A stretch of 64,000 nucleotides of DNA from Bacteroidales bacterium (lineage in GTDB: Bacteria; Bacteroidota; Bacteroidia; Bacteroidales; UBA932). This document shows positions 53,827 to 63,422 of this stretch, piece after piece. The stretch covers positions 145,355 to 209,354 of the forward strand of contig JAQYTJ010000011.1 in the NCBI GenBank assembly GCA_028724885.1, in the 5' to 3' direction. The position numbers and the translations under genes were made by a program. Each line of letters opens with the position of its first letter. Position 1 is the first letter of the stretch. The notes below the pieces were generated by a model. That model saw only the letters and a program-made list of their open reading frames with translations. It had not been told where the DNA came from and ran no database searches.

Positions 53827-54954
53827 TTACAATGAAATAGAATGCGTGTAAGGGCCGTCAGCCGTGAGGTAGACAGTGTATGTAGCTTCAACGCCATCGA
53901 ATGCCCCATTGAGTTTCCACTTATTTTCCCATTGTGAAAGATTATCGAAAAGTTTCATATAGTAGTAAGAATCCGGACTGCTGGCATTAGGCCTGGAATC
54001 AGTACTATTAAGAGTTCCCCATTCCAATTCCTTCTCTGGGTCTGCGCCTCCGTTCTCTTGCACGAACATTCTGAATTTATAACGTTCGTCTCTACCCCAA
54101 CTCTCCTGCTTAAATGTCACTGTAGCTTTTGCTTGGAATACTCCATAGCCAACATAAGGAAGGCCAAATAGGATCTCGCCTTGAGGGCTGAAATAGAACC
54201 CTATCCGATTGACGAGGGTGTATGTACAAGCGCCTGTGTTAAAATCGAGGGTTATTCTATAAACGCCATCTTTCTCAACGGTAGAAGTGCCATTTTCTTT
54301 CACTAAGCCTTCGGCCGTGTAGAAAGTTCGCATTCCATCCGTGAAATGGAAAGATTGACCACCCTTAAGATAAGTATAGATTTCAAACTCTCCTCCAGCA
54401 ACTGCTTTCATCTTAGGAGCCTTGGAGAGGTCTGTACCGCCTTCACTCGCTTCGCCAGTAACATAAACGTCAATAGGTACTACTTCAAAGCCAGCGAGAC
54501 GTGTTATCGTGATTCCATTCTCCGCAGAAGATTTTATCTTCTTAAGCCCCTTTGTTGAAAAAACAGTCCACTTAAGAATTCCAGTTTCTGATGTCCCAAT
54601 GCCTGCAAGTCCGGCTATCTGATTAAGAAGCTTATGGCTGATAGTCACATGATTCTGAAATCCATTGTTGTCTGAATTCAGCAAATAAACAGGGGAAGAG
54701 AAATCTCCTTCTGGTTTGTCAAATGCTATCTGATACAAAGCTGTTCCAGAACTTTCTTCGTCTACGGCAGCCCACTCAAAATATACGCTTGCCGTATTGG
54801 AAGCTTCGAGCACAACCTCTTTGCCATCTGCCGGCTCTACGAGAGTCGAGACAGCATCAAGGCTTTTGTCTGTCTTTCCCATATTGTCCGAACATGATAT
54901 GAGCATAGGGAATAGCAGCAAAGATATCGTTGAAATATTAATGAATTTTTTCAT
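53827..54954 (-). CDS. SusE-like surface glycan-binding lipoprotein (second copy)
   Basis: Lipoprotein of 375 residues (lipobox MLISC, cysteine 21), with SusE-type N-terminal beta domain (LVEPADGKEVVLEASNTASV, VYFEWAAVDEES, FDKPEGDFSSPVYLLNSDN) and further starch-binding-like domains (IDVYVTGEASEGG, FEIYTYLKGGQSFHF). It has the same length and layout as the preceding gene 54968-56095, and stretches such as GDFS-PVY and NH-TISHK/THKLLNQIA align. The two are diverged tandem paralogues that occupy the SusE/SusF positions of PUL3 and probably bind mannan on the cell surface. Confidence 0.88.
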   Translation of the reverse strand: MKKFINISTISLLLFPMLISCSDNMGKTDKSLDAVSTLVEPADGKEVVLEASNTASVYFEWAAVDEESSGTALYQIAFDKPEGDFSSPVYLLNSDNNGFQNHVTISHKLLNQIAGLAGIGTSETGILKWTVFSTKGLKKIKSSAENGITITRLAGFEVVPIDVYVTGEASEGGTDLSKAPKMKAVAGGEFEIYTYLKGGQSFHFTDGMRTFYTAEGLVKENGTSTVEKDGVYRITLDFNTGACTYTLVNRIGFYFSPQGEILFGLPYVGYGVFQAKATVTFKQESWGRDERYKFRMFVQENGGADPEKELEWGTLNSTDSRPNASSPDSYYYMKLFDNLSQWENKWKLNGAFDGVEATYTVYLTADGPYTHSISL

Positions 54955-54967
54955 GATTTATCTGTAA

Positions 54968-56095
54968 TTATTTAATGGTCAGACTATGAGTATATTCGCT
55001 GAGCGTACTCAGAGAGAAAGTGACATCATAAGTCTGGCCGCTCCATCCTGCAGTAGATGGAGATTTCCAAACCTCGTTATTTGTCCACTGCTCAACATTT
55101 GTCTTCTCTGTCATATAGAAATAGCTATCATTCCCAGATGGCTTACTGTCCGTATTAATCAAGGTTCTCCATTCCGTCTCCCCATCCGAACTTTCCATTC
55201 TAAACTTGTAGCGATCGTCAGAATTATCGTTTCCAGTCAGGTTCTCAACGGTATAGTTGCTTATTCCCCAGACACCTAGGCCTTGATACTCAAGTTCTAT
55301 CTTTTTCTGGGACCAGTTGAGGAACCAATTCACTTTTGCCACTTCTTTTGAGGAATATGACCCAACATTGAAGTCGACGTAATATTTATAAATTCCAGTC
55401 TTCGTTACAGTCGTGGAGCCACCTTCGACTAGTTTTTCCCCGCTAAGAGAATATTCTTTTGGTGAGTTCCCAGTTCCACTGACGAATTTAAAAGTCTTTC
55501 CTTCTGTGAGTTTCATATAGATTTCAAATTCTCCATCCGCGACTTTCTTCATTTTCCTTGCTTTTGAAATATCGCTGCCTACCTCAGTAGCATCACCTGT
55601 GATGTACAATTCAGAAGGAATTTCGGCAAAACCGGCAAGCCTTATGACATTCAGACTGCGCTCTTCCGTTGCTTTAACAGGGTTAACCCCCTTTGATGCC
55701 CAAACTGTCCATTTGAGCGTTCCTTTCTCAGCCGACTCTACGCCTGCAGCAGCGGCAATTTGATTTAGTGTCTTGTGGGTAATAGTCGCATGATTTTGAG
55801 AGCCATAGTTATCGGCAGTCACGATATAGACTGGATCTGAGAAATCGCCGTCAGGTTTGTCGAAAACTACCTCATAAAGGGCCATGCCGCCATCTTCCAC
55901 GATGGAAGGTTCCCACTCGAAATACAGGCTGGCGGATGCCGAGGCCTGAAGAGCGACATCAAAATTATCGTTCGGCTGGTAAAGCTTGCTTACTGGGCTT
56001 ACCCCAAGATGCCTTACTTCCCCCTCACTGCTGCATGCCACAAAAGCAACACACATAAACAATGGGATGATATATTTTAGGAAATTGATTTTCAT
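54968..56095 (-). CDS. SusE-like surface glycan-binding lipoprotein (first copy)
   Basis: Lipoprotein of 375 residues (signal MKINFLKYIIPLFMCVAFVAC, cysteine 21) followed by SSEGE, an acidic surface-export-like signal. The SusE domain reads LYFEWEPSIVEDGGMALYEV and FDKPDGDFSDPVYIVTADN. The later domains have LYITGDATEVG, FEIYMKLTEGKTFKF and the aromatic-rich WFLNWSQKKIELEYQGLGVW, which could bind sugar rings. It starts 12 bp after susD. It is paralogous to the next gene; the two differ mostly in the C-terminal domain, which suggests they bind different parts of the glycan. Confidence 0.88.
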   Translation of the reverse strand: MKINFLKYIIPLFMCVAFVACSSEGEVRHLGVSPVSKLYQPNDNFDVALQASASASLYFEWEPSIVEDGGMALYEVVFDKPDGDFSDPVYIVTADNYGSQNHATITHKTLNQIAAAAGVESAEKGTLKWTVWASKGVNPVKATEERSLNVIRLAGFAEIPSELYITGDATEVGSDISKARKMKKVADGEFEIYMKLTEGKTFKFVSGTGNSPKEYSLSGEKLVEGGSTTVTKTGIYKYYVDFNVGSYSSKEVAKVNWFLNWSQKKIELEYQGLGVWGISNYTVENLTGNDNSDDRYKFRMESSDGETEWRTLINTDSKPSGNDSYFYMTEKTNVEQWTNNEVWKSPSTAGWSGQTYDVTFSLSTLSEYTHSLTIK

Positions 56096-56107
56096 AATAA
56101 TAATCTA

Positions 56108-57724
56108 TTAATATCCTGGATTTTGCGTCAGATTAGGATTGATGTCTCTCTGAGACTGAGGCACTGCAAAAAGGTAATCCCTGTCTTTGTTGAATGCCCT
56201 CAAATCTAACTCAATGTATTTAGTATTCTCAGCAGCAAACTTAGCTCCATGAGGATGTCCATTTAGAACAGCCTCGATTGTCTTCCAACGTTTGATATCG
56301 AATACACGAGTCCCTTCTATTGCTAGCTCGCAGCGGCGTTCTCTACGTACGATGCCTCTCATATTGCCCGATGAAGGATAATTCAATGCAGATGCATCTG
56401 TGAATCCCGCCCTCGCACGCAGCGCACGAATAGTACTGTTCCAGACAGTCTCATTCATCCTTCCAAGCTCAGTTTGCGCCTCTGCATACATTAGAAGCAC
56501 ATCGGCATACCTCATGAGTATTATATTTAGACCAGAATTCATGCCTGTAGGCGCTGTAGGATCGAACCATTTACGTAGATAATACCCTGAAGGAGTAGTA
56601 TTCTGGCCTTGTCCAGCATATTCATCAAGATTAGTTGCTCCTGCTTCAGCAGAAGAACCTGGCCTGATGTAGATAGTAGAAGTAACTCCCGCTCCGTTAG
56701 TCCATTGATATCCATGATAAACTATCGTGGCCTTGAATCTAGGATCTCTGTTTACATAGGGATCATCTTCCTCATACCCTGAACCCTGTTCTGTAATAGC
56801 CATTCCATTGCTCATGATGTAGTCGTCGACTAATTCCTGAGTAGGTGCGAAACTATTAATACGCCCTCCTACAGAGAGAGGAATACCATCGTACATAGTC
56901 ATCCAAGTCCTCAGTTCATCGGTATATCCTATGTCAAGAATTACCTCGTCGTTATATTCATTCTGAGGAAGGAATATTCCAGAATAATCTGGGAAAAGGG
57001 AGTATTGACCATACTGGCCAGACATGAATTTTTCACAGATGCCAGCGACATTCTCATAGTCATTTTCATATAAATATGTCCTAGCAAGAAGCATCATGGC
57101 AGCACCGTTCGTGATGCGTCCTTTATCCGAAGTAGAATATTCGTCTTTCGTTGGAAGAATCTCTGCGATTTCGTTAAGTTCCGTCCTAACGAAATTTATT
57201 ACGTTAGCTTTTGGTGTGCGAGCAATGGTGTTCGACTCTTCAACTGAGATATCATGATCGAAAAATGGAACGTCACCATAGAAATTGGCAAGCCTGAAAT
57301 AAAGGTAAGCCCTTATGAAACGCGCTTCAGCTTTCATCCTTGACTTGAGCGTTTCATCCATGTTTGGTACACGGTCGACGTTCTCTAGGAACGTGTGGCA
57401 AGTTTTTATGCCAGAATAGCAGTCGGACCATTCAGAAGCGAAACGACCTAGAGCTACTGTTGCCTGACCAGAAGTTATCAACTTCTCATCAGAACTCCCT
57501 CTTCCTTCATAAAGGTTGTCGGAAAGCCTTTCATCTGCAAACATTTTGCTTGCATTTGACATCTGATTGTATGCCATGCTGAGCACAGAGCTGGCTTTCT
57601 CTTCTGAAGTCCAATAGTTCAGATCAGTGAACTTATTAGTTGGAGCAAGGTTCAAATCATTGCATGCTGATAGCACGATTGCCATTATCCCTGCCAGAAT
57701 ACTGTATCTTGTAATATTCTTCAT
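56108..57724 (-). CDS. SusD/RagB-like surface glycan-binding lipoprotein (PUL3)
   Basis: SusD-family lipoprotein of 538 residues from the start at 57724 (MKNITRYSILAGIMAIVLSAC, lipobox cysteine 21); an ATG at 57736 adds four residues. Family segments are NLAPTNKFTDLNYWTSEEKA, RMKAEARFIRAYLYFRLANF, GAAMMLLARTYLYENDYE, IILMRYADVLLMYAEAQTEL and RRERRCELAIEGTRVFDIKRW, ending NPNLTQNPGY, as is usual. The gene lies directly after susC. Confidence 0.97.
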   Translation of the reverse strand: MKNITRYSILAGIMAIVLSACNDLNLAPTNKFTDLNYWTSEEKASSVLSMAYNQMSNASKMFADERLSDNLYEGRGSSDEKLITSGQATVALGRFASEWSDCYSGIKTCHTFLENVDRVPNMDETLKSRMKAEARFIRAYLYFRLANFYGDVPFFDHDISVEESNTIARTPKANVINFVRTELNEIAEILPTKDEYSTSDKGRITNGAAMMLLARTYLYENDYENVAGICEKFMSGQYGQYSLFPDYSGIFLPQNEYNDEVILDIGYTDELRTWMTMYDGIPLSVGGRINSFAPTQELVDDYIMSNGMAITEQGSGYEEDDPYVNRDPRFKATIVYHGYQWTNGAGVTSTIYIRPGSSAEAGATNLDEYAGQGQNTTPSGYYLRKWFDPTAPTGMNSGLNIILMRYADVLLMYAEAQTELGRMNETVWNSTIRALRARAGFTDASALNYPSSGNMRGIVRRERRCELAIEGTRVFDIKRWKTIEAVLNGHPHGAKFAAENTKYIELDLRAFNKDRDYLFAVPQSQRDINPNLTQNPGY

Positions 57725-57736
57725 AGTGCCTGCCAA

Positions 57737-60700
57737 TTAAAATTCGATTTCCACGCCAAAACCATAGTAGGAGAGGGATGGGTAGTTACGTCCGCTGTTT
57801 GCACCAATACTGCCAATTCCTCCCATGTTATTTCCAAACTCTGTTGATTCTGGATCAACGAAACTGTTCTTCGTGAAAAAGAACGGATTCTCAGCCGTGA
57901 GGCTGGTCCGAACTCTCTGCAGCCCGACCTTAGTTGTCCATGCTTTAGGTAGAGTGTATCCTATCGTAATATTTTTAACTCTAAGATATGAGGCATCAAG
58001 CAGGTAAATATCAGAACCAGTCATCCACCAGTTGTTAGTGGAAGATGATGAACCTGGAGCCACAAGGCGCGGCCATCTCGCATCTGGATTAGACGGGGTC
58101 CAAAAATCCAGCTGATGCTTATAAATGCAATAAGAATAATTTGAATGGAACGGTTCTATGAGCTCACCGCGCAGATACATAGAACGCTTGCCAACGCCTT
58201 GTATCATTAAATTGAAGTCTATTCCTTTCCACTCGAAAGAATATGTAAACCCGTAAGTAAAACGAGGGAAGGCATTGCCAAGCACCACTCTGTCTTTCTC
58301 ATTAATCACGCCATCATTATTCTGGTCTACATATTTTACATCTCCCGGCTGAACAGATGCGCCTACAGGAAGAGCGCTATTATCTATATCCTCATAACTC
58401 TGGAAAAAGCCATCTGTTGTGTATCCGTAATATGACCCAAGAGCCTCACCTTCGCGAATAAGCTTATAGAGCTGGTCATTCTGGTCTATTCTTTCTTTGC
58501 CGCCAAAATCTGTCACTTCGTTCTTAGAATCAGCCAGATTGAAGCTAAAATTATGATAGAAGTCACCTGTCTTGAGCCTGTAATTAGCCGTCACTTCAAA
58601 ACCTTCGTTTTTCATTTTTCCTGCATTTTCTTTCGCAGCTGAAGCGCCGAATGTTGACGACACTTCTGGAGAAAGCAGAATATCTGAAGTTACCTTGTGG
58701 AAGTAATCAACCGATAGATATAAGTTCCCATGAAGAAATGTGGCATCGGCTCCTATATTCAAGTTAGCAGATTTTTCCCAAGTTAGATCAGTATTCCCAT
58801 AAGTAAAACCAGTACCTGGCACAGTAGTGCCATTAAAAGTATAGACATTATTATACATCTGGTAAACAGTCTGATAAGAATAATTGTCTACATTCTGGTT
58901 ACCCAGCACACCGTAAGATGCCCTTAGTTTAAGGTCACCGAGCTTTGACTTATATGTATCCATAAAAGGCTCTTCAGAAATGCGCCAGCCCCCTGATATT
59001 GATGGGAAGAAACCCCATCTCTTGTCTTTCGCGAATTTTGATGAGCCATCGTAGCGGAAAGCAAAATCGGCATAATATCTATCTTTATAGTTGTATCCTG
59101 TCCTTCCGAAGAAAGACGTGATGCTGGTCTGATCCGTTCCGGCATTCGTATTATAATTGCCTGTGTCCTGAATTGAATCATCTGTTGTAGGCAATCCAAG
59201 GTCTTCATCTGTGTACTTCCAACCTATCTGGCTGCCTCTACTCGTATAAGACTCATTCGAGACTCCAAGCATTGCGGTCACATTGTGAACTTCAGCGAAT
59301 GTGCGATCAAAATCCAGCAAGAATTGCGTGCTTAATGTATAATATTTGCTGTTATAGTCTTGTACGAATGTATTCGAATGCATGTAAAGGACTGGGTTCT
59401 CAAGGTCAGCGGACGAGTAAAGAGGGACTTTGAGGTCGCGACGGAAACGATGATACTGGGTAAGATCCAGTCCCACGAGTCCTGTAGCTTTCAGCCCATC
59501 TATTATCTTCACGTCCATATTAAGACTGCCTATGACGTTATCATTATCGCTTTTCTCGTAACCGCCATCTTTGAGCAAGGCCATCGTATTATCATCGCCA
59601 ACAACATCATTAACGAGATATTTCCCATCTTTCTTGAACTGGTAGTAATAATATGGAGGTATGCGGGAAGAGTTGATGATAACGTTTCCCGTGCCACCAG
59701 CGACATTTCTATTGTTTCTACGATTATACGCTAACTGAGAGGTAAGTTTCAGCCTGCCATACTCAGTAGTGATGTTTGTCCTGAAGTTGTAACGCTCCAC
59801 TCCATAATTACCTACGAAATTGCTTCTCTGGTTATAATACCCCGCCGAAACAAGATATGTAGTGTTATCACTTCCTCCCGTAACGCTGAAATTATAGTTC
59901 TGCTGGAGGGCAGTCTTTATGATCTGATCATAATACCACTCCTCCTTATCCTCATGTTCAGCAAGGTCTCGTATCTGAGCAGGCGTAAACTGCGGATCGC
60001 CACCTACGTTTATATTCGCCTGATCTCTCAGCATGGCATTCTGCCAGCCTTTGACAGGGTGGAAAAGAATATGAGGTTCTTGAGCGCCAACTTGCCCACT
60101 GAATGTAAATACAGGCTTCGTAGACTTTGAGCCTTTCTTTGTGGTAACGAGAATAACTCCATTTGCCGATCTAGAACCATAAATTGCAGCGCTTCCGGCA
60201 TCCTTCAATACAGAAACGTTCTCTATATCGTTAGGGTTCAACGTATTTAAAGTGGAAGAACTAGAAATAAGGCCATCGATAACGATCAAAGGGTCATTAT
60301 TGCCCATCGTGCTCACGCCTCGGATGTTGATGTTCATGCTATTGTCGTTAGGATTGGCATTCCTATTCTGAATAATCAGGTTTGCAGAAGCACCCTGAAG
60401 AGCCTGAGTAGCATTAGAAACTGGCCTATCTTTGAACGCATCGCTATTTACCTGATCCACAGCACCAGTAATGCTTCTTCGAGTTCTGGTGCCATAACCC
60501 ACGACGACGACTTCGTTAAGCATTTCTGTGTCTTCTTTTAGCTGCACATTTACAACTGACCGGCTATTCACAGAAATTTCCTGTGTCTCAAAACCTATAA
60601 AGCTAATCTGAAGAACGGCATCTGCTGGGACATCAATTAAAAAATATTCGCCATTAGCATCAGTGAAAGTGCCATTCTGAGTATCTTTAACTAAGATACT

Positions 60701-61120
60701 GGCTCCCGCTACAGGTTGTCCTTGAGAATCCTTGATGACACCTCGGACTGAAATTGAAGACTGAGGGGACTGAGTTTTCTTTCCAGAAGCAGCTTTCGTG
60801 AGCACGATATAGCCACTCTCGAAAGAATAGTTTACATCGGTATTCCTAATAGCTTCATTCAGGCATTGTTCGACTGTGTAGCTGCCACTACTCACATTCG
60901 CTTTCAGGTCCAAATCGATCTCGCTTTCGCTATAAACAAAAAGAAAATCGGTCTGAGACTCCACCTGCCTGATTAATTCCTTTACTGTCAAGTTCTTCCC
61001 TACGATGTTAATTTTCTGGTTCTGCGAATTCGCTGCTCCAGCAAACACAGAAAAGAAAAATAGCGTTAGGAGAAGACCTGAAATTTTCAGAGCTATCTGA
61101 AATTTAGGCAATTGTTTCAT
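57737..61120 (-). CDS. SusC/RagA TonB-dependent transducer-type receptor with STN domain (PUL3)
   Basis: Outer-membrane receptor of 1127 residues. After the signal sequence (ISGLLLTLFFFSVFAGAANS) an STN domain (about 38-93, NLTVKELIRQVESQTDFLFV and VEQCLNEAIRNTDVNYSFE) shows that this receptor signals to the FecR protein encoded upstream. A carboxypeptidase-regulatory-like domain, the TonB-box/plug motif EVVVVGYGTRTRRS and plug segments (MNINIRGVSTMGNNDPLIVI, AAIYGSRSANGVILVTTKKG) follow. The barrel ends in SYYGFGVEIEF. It imports the glycan and, when loaded, activates the ECF sigma factor. The gap to fecR is 49 bp. Confidence 0.97.
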   Translation of the reverse strand: MKQLPKFQIALKISGLLLTLFFFSVFAGAANSQNQKINIVGKNLTVKELIRQVESQTDFLFVYSESEIDLDLKANVSSGSYTVEQCLNEAIRNTDVNYSFESGYIVLTKAASGKKTQSPQSSISVRGVIKDSQGQPVAGASILVKDTQNGTFTDANGEYFLIDVPADAVLQISFIGFETQEISVNSRSVVNVQLKEDTEMLNEVVVVGYGTRTRRSITGAVDQVNSDAFKDRPVSNATQALQGASANLIIQNRNANPNDNSMNINIRGVSTMGNNDPLIVIDGLISSSSTLNTLNPNDIENVSVLKDAGSAAIYGSRSANGVILVTTKKGSKSTKPVFTFSGQVGAQEPHILFHPVKGWQNAMLRDQANINVGGDPQFTPAQIRDLAEHEDKEEWYYDQIIKTALQQNYNFSVTGGSDNTTYLVSAGYYNQRSNFVGNYGVERYNFRTNITTEYGRLKLTSQLAYNRRNNRNVAGGTGNVIINSSRIPPYYYYQFKKDGKYLVNDVVGDDNTMALLKDGGYEKSDNDNVIGSLNMDVKIIDGLKATGLVGLDLTQYHRFRRDLKVPLYSSADLENPVLYMHSNTFVQDYNSKYYTLSTQFLLDFDRTFAEVHNVTAMLGVSNESYTSRGSQIGWKYTDEDLGLPTTDDSIQDTGNYNTNAGTDQTSITSFFGRTGYNYKDRYYADFAFRYDGSSKFAKDKRWGFFPSISGGWRISEEPFMDTYKSKLGDLKLRASYGVLGNQNVDNYSYQTVYQMYNNVYTFNGTTVPGTGFTYGNTDLTWEKSANLNIGADATFLHGNLYLSVDYFHKVTSDILLSPEVSSTFGASAAKENAGKMKNEGFEVTANYRLKTGDFYHNFSFNLADSKNEVTDFGGKERIDQNDQLYKLIREGEALGSYYGYTTDGFFQSYEDIDNSALPVGASVQPGDVKYVDQNNDGVINEKDRVVLGNAFPRFTYGFTYSFEWKGIDFNLMIQGVGKRSMYLRGELIEPFHSNYSYCIYKHQLDFWTPSNPDARWPRLVAPGSSSSTNNWWMTGSDIYLLDASYLRVKNITIGYTLPKAWTTKVGLQRVRTSLTAENPFFFTKNSFVDPESTEFGNNMGGIGSIGANSGRNYPSLSYYGFGVEIEF

Positions 61121-61169
61121 AAATGCAATTTTTAGTGTTTTATGATTTATATGGAAATCTTAAAAAGTA

Positions 61170-62138
61170 TTACTTTCGTTTAATCTCAATGCAGCCATCT
61201 TCCAGCCTCTCAAAGACAAATGGGTTAATTGTCTGGAAAGCCTTTAAAATATTCTCCACTCTATCTCCTTGTCGGAATTTCCCACTAAATTTAACATTCG
61301 ATAGTGATTCATCAGATATCACCAGTCTTGTCCCATAATAGACTTCCAGTCTGTTGGCAATATCTGTCAGTGTCATATTCTCAAACGTGTAGATGCCGTC
61401 TTTCCACGATAATACATCTGCTTTGTCAATTTCCGACTTGATTAGTTTGCCATCGATGATTTCCGCCTTCTCGTCAGGTCTCAAGATAGCAGATATCCCT
61501 TCTTCGCCTTTATTCGTCACTCGGAGAGATCCTTCGATGAGAGACGCTGAGAAATTTGTGACATTATTGTATGCGAACACATTAAATTTTGTTCCGAGCA
61601 CATTAATTTCTGCACGCTTAGTGGAAACGGTGAATGGGTATTTTTCATCGTGCGCTACTTCAAAATAAGCTTCTCCATCAAGCTCCACTCTTCTTCCTTT
61701 ATCTTTGCTCATTGGGTATGCCTTCAGTGTAGTGTTTGAATTGAGCCAAACCATAGAGCCGTCGCGTAATTTTACAACTGCATGCTGTCCATAAGGAGAA
61801 ACGAATTCCTCATATTGTGAGGCAAGCTTACTAGAATGAGTCTTCTGGTCATAAGTCACTTTCGTGATAATGACTGCCAGAAATATAGACGCAGCGTACG
61901 CAAATAAAATGAGCAGATTTTTCTTATTACGAACGTTTCTTTTCTTGAAGCGTGATAGACTTGCGAGGCCTTCCCCTATATCTTCTTTTCGGGAAAGCCA
62001 AGAAGAAAGCCCATATATATTTTGTGCTTCCTTAAACTCTTTTTTTAATTCTTCCTCTTTCTTTAAGAGAGAGAACAATTCTTTTTTCTCTTTCTCAGAA
62101 AGAGCATTTTCGAAATATTTAGAAATTAAATCATTCAT
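61170..62138 (-). CDS. FecR-family anti-sigma factor
   Basis: Inner-membrane anti-sigma factor of 322 residues. The N-terminal cytoplasmic sigma-binding part includes KYFENALSEKEKKELFSLL and LSSWLSRKEDIGEG. One membrane helix (about 74-93, NLLILFAYAASIFLAVIITK) follows. The periplasmic FecR domain is clear, with VSPYGQHAVVKLRDGSMVWL, GEAYFEVAHDEKYPFTV, and VLGTKFNVFAY; the C-terminal DUF4974 part has LTDIANRLEVYYGTRL. It holds the ECF sigma factor until the STN domain of SusC contacts it. The gene sits between sigma factor and susC, the standard layout. Confidence 0.95.
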   Translation of the reverse strand: MNDLISKYFENALSEKEKKELFSLLKKEEELKKEFKEAQNIYGLSSWLSRKEDIGEGLASLSRFKKRNVRNKKNLLILFAYAASIFLAVIITKVTYDQKTHSSKLASQYEEFVSPYGQHAVVKLRDGSMVWLNSNTTLKAYPMSKDKGRRVELDGEAYFEVAHDEKYPFTVSTKRAEINVLGTKFNVFAYNNVTNFSASLIEGSLRVTNKGEEGISAILRPDEKAEIIDGKLIKSEIDKADVLSWKDGIYTFENMTLTDIANRLEVYYGTRLVISDESLSNVKFSGKFRQGDRVENILKAFQTINPFVFERLEDGCIEIKRK

Positions 62139-62230
62139 TTCCGTGCCTTAATTATGCGGGAAATACTTTTAGCCTTTTACATAATTAAGACGGAGGAATT
62201 CAAAAAACCACTAAAAAAATTTCATCTTTT

Positions 62231-62788
62231 TTAGACTATGAAAAAAAGGATAGCTGGAAGAAATTTTCGTAAGTCCTCTCGCAGTTTTTTTAGAGCAATG
62301 CTCATTTGATTTTCAATAGTATTTGAAGATAAACCCAGTTCTTCTGCTATTTCTTTATATTTTTTCCCTTCCAGCCTGCTTTTAAGAAAAATCTTACGAC
62401 ATCGTTCAGGAAGCCTGTCGATAGCTTCGACCAGTACTTTTTCTAGGTCTATGTCTTCTGAGATCTGCTCATCAATATATTCAAGAGACTCGAGATTCAT
62501 TGCGAGGTCTTTTCTGCTGCTGTCAACGACTAATTTGTGACGCAAGAAGTCAAGGCACCTATTTTTTACGAGCGAAAACAGATAATTATCTACGCATGTT
62601 CTTAGAGTAATGATAGAATGTCCTGACCAGAGTTTGACAAAAACATCTTGCACTATGTTCTCTGCATCGGCAGCAGAAATAACATACGATTGGGCAAATC
62701 TGCGCATGCGAGAATAGTACGAGACATAAATACGATCAAAATCGCTCTTTACATCAAGCTTAAATTGCGAATCGAATTCCTTATTCAT
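62231..62788 (-). CDS. ECF-type RNA polymerase sigma factor (PUL3)
   Basis: Sigma factor of 185 residues from the ATG at 62788; 62794 adds two. Region 2 shows FDRIYVSYYSRMRRFAQSYV, then AENIVQDVFVKLW, and region 4 shows LPERCRKIFLKSRLEGKKYK with EIAEELGLSSNTIENQMSIA as the helix-turn-helix. It belongs to the Bacteroidetes RpoE-like group that pairs with FecR and STN-type SusC proteins. It should start transcription of PUL3 when mannan-type glycan is sensed. Its own promoter box lies about 23 nt upstream. Confidence 0.95.
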   Translation of the reverse strand: MNKEFDSQFKLDVKSDFDRIYVSYYSRMRRFAQSYVISAADAENIVQDVFVKLWSGHSIITLRTCVDNYLFSLVKNRCLDFLRHKLVVDSSRKDLAMNLESLEYIDEQISEDIDLEKVLVEAIDRLPERCRKIFLKSRLEGKKYKEIAEELGLSSNTIENQMSIALKKLREDLRKFLPAILFFIV

Positions 62789-62811
62789 ATGCATGCGCTA
62801 GCATTCTCAAT

Positions 62812-62819
62812 CAAAATTA
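62812..62819 (-). promoter_or_regulatory. Promoter -7 box of the ECF sigma gene
   Basis: On the minus strand TAATTTTG, a perfect TAnnTTTG, with a TTTGG word about 23 nt further upstream as a possible -33 element. This suggests that the sigma gene is read by the housekeeping sigma factor. Confidence 0.55.
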
Positions 62820-62893
62820 AGTAATATTTTCATAAATAATTCCAAAGTTGAAACTTTTGTCTTTAATTTGCAGTATAAAAAAGAAAACTACTT

Positions 62894-63289
62894 GGGGATG
62901 TTCTGGTTTTGACAGCAATGATTCCGGGTGGTAAGCACGTCGGGCTTCTTCGGTGGCCAGCCCGTTAATCTAAGATGCCGAAAAATTAGTTGCTGATAAC
63001 AACTACGCACTCGCTGCCTAATTGACCAAGTCGATTAGCTTAATCCCGGCCGCCAAGGCTGCGGCCCGGACGAGTATCCCGCGGACTTCAATCCTTCTCT
63101 GTCCGAGTTCGGGGTATCATTCAGGAAGGATGCTCCGGCGGACTCCTCTAAAGCCGGCTAAGATTTAAAGGATAAGCTGCGGTTAGCCCGTCTTTCGGCA
63201 GGCCGCTGACGAAAACCAAAGGAAGAATAAACGTGTAGAAAGCTGCTGGGTACGTTGTTTGGACGGCGGTTCGACTCCGCCCATCTCCA
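62894..63289 (+). ncRNA. ssrA: tmRNA
   Basis: Transfer-messenger RNA that frees stalled ribosomes and tags the unfinished protein. The 5' end GGGGATGTTCTGG and the 3' CATCTCC form the seven-pair acceptor stem (one G-U). The T arm GGCGG-TTCGACT-CCGCC is at 63265-63281. The tag frame at 62992-63021 reads A-D-N-N-Y-A-L-A-A-stop, close to the known Bacteroides tag ending NNYALAA. The 3' CCA is not encoded. The gene is read divergently from the PUL3 sigma gene and ends in a strong hairpin terminator. Confidence 0.97.
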
Positions 63290-63294
63290 CTGAA

Positions 63295-63327
63295 AAAATG
63301 CCCCTCAGGATACCTGAGAGGCATTTT
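63295..63327 (+). terminator. Intrinsic terminator of tmRNA
   Basis: Stem AAAATGCC-C-CTCAGG, loop ATA, CCTGAG-A-GGCATTTT, right after the tmRNA 3' end. The A-run/T-run flanks and the long stem make it a clear intrinsic terminator, probably working in both directions. Confidence 0.9.
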
Positions 63328-63422
63328 CCGTAATCGGCTTCCTTTGTACCATCCATCACGAATGACTTTCAGGTCAATTCTAAGGATCAAGTCCAAAAAC
63401 CTGTATTTAAGAATACACCACG

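Noticed and set aside
62848..62870. tmRNA promoter from a TTG word and TTAATTTG
   Set aside because: The spacing (about 12 nt) is too short and the -7 word has one mismatch, so I did not list it.
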